Assembly (NCBI RefSeq): GCF_019925205.1
Contig: NC_083560.1
Coordinates: 24,509,145 to 24,573,144 of the forward strand
Direction of reading: 5' to 3'
Length of the DNA: 64,000 bases
Source: Metopolophium dirhodum
Lineage: Eukaryota; Arthropoda; Insecta; Hemiptera; Aphididae
The notes below the pieces were generated by a model. It did no database searches. It was not told the DNA's origin and worked only from the letters and a program-made list of their open reading frames with translations. Position numbers and translations under genes: made by a program. Position 1 is the first letter of the stretch; every line of letters starts with the position of its first letter. Positions 63,634 through 64,000 of the stretch are shown piece after piece.

Positions 63634-63931
63634 ATGCCTCTTAAGTGTTTTGTACCTGGGTGTAACTCTGGGTCACCCAAACAAAATAAAATATACAAAC
63701 AGCAGGGAGTAAAACTGCCTTCAGTATTCCATCCTCCTGAGGTAGATATTTCTTATACTAATTAATAATTAATATATATTTATATTATTATGTATATGTA
63801 TATTCAATGAAAAGTTCATATTAGGGTAAATAATTCATTACTTTTTAGAACATGATTGATACATGGAATTTAAAAATTCCACGAGCAGATAGATTATTAA
63901 CCAAAAAAGATGGAGTATGTGAACTCCATCT
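63634..63931 (+). CDS. THAP zinc-finger protein, first exons (runs off window)
   Basis: Exon 1, 63634-63741 (36 codons, MPLKCFVPGCNSG...), ends GAG|GTAGAT. Exon 2 starts at 63849 after TACTTTTTAG and keeps the frame (TWNLKIPRADRLL, then GVCELH). The C-x4-C start, the Trp and IPR core and the CxxH pair form a THAP DNA-binding domain, split by a 107-bp intron. A GTTAGC after CATCT at 63931/63932 may be the next donor. THAP domains occur in P-element-type transposases and host regulators; the remainder is needed to decide. Confidence 0.75.
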
Positions 63932-64000
63932 GTTAGCGTTTTTTAGTGTACTTACTAATTTAATTAATGTTCCATATTTCAATTATATGTATGTTCAATA

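Overview
The window is AT-rich nuclear DNA from an insect, most probably an aphid or related hemipteran. That assignment is an inference from base composition, arthropod-type promoters (TATA plus TCAGT initiators), short GT-AG introns and the mix of transposons; no host single-copy gene confirms it. Almost everything recognisable is mobile DNA, and much of it is nested.

The main finding is a virus-like Polinton/Maverick (adintovirus-like) element present in two nearly identical copies. Copy 1 (1-11744) runs off the left edge of the window. Copy 2 (44228-58908, 14681 bp) is complete: 103-bp terminal inverted repeats starting AG and ending CT, flanked by a perfect 6-bp duplication (GCCGTC). Left to right it carries a BIR/IAP-like gene, an unknown 206-residue gene, a four-exon gene on the minus strand (rebuilt here from splice sites), a two-way control region with tandem repeats, a TATA-driven leader exon with a GTAAGT donor, four plus-strand ORFs each just after a splice acceptor, and then a convergent minus-strand set (Polinton-associated unknown, chromodomain integrase, packaging ATPase). 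Last comes a virion cluster: phospholipase A2 minor capsid protein, adenain-like protease, two penton-like paralogues, a small basic protein and a major capsid protein. No protein-primed DNA polymerase B is present. The only trace is a 286-residue protein resembling the N-terminal part of insect Polinton polymerases, and copy 2 has a stop codon in it. The element therefore looks like a capsid-encoding transposon that needs a polymerase from elsewhere.

Copy 2 sits inside a young Ty3/gypsy LTR retrotransposon (37189-60234, minus strand). Its LTRs are almost identical, its duplication is TTTG, and it has a tRNA-Ser-type primer site and a polypurine tract. The Polinton entered the repeat-rich leader between primer site and gag. 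The gypsy Pol has protease, reverse transcriptase and RNase H, followed by a stretch that looks like a TARG1/OARD1-type macrodomain; integrase is missing.

The 11.7-37.2 kb interval is a repeat graveyard. It holds a decayed Mutator-like element with FLYWCH and MULE domains, a 701-bp solo LTR with a readable empty site, three copies of a long repeat family (one hit by both of the previous insertions), a SAP-domain gag relic between direct repeats, a GC-rich island of unknown origin with a short 28S rRNA-like match, and a frameshifted YqaJ-type exonuclease pseudogene. The right flank (60.2-64 kb) has a tRNA-derived SINE and, at the edge, the first two exons of a THAP zinc-finger gene.
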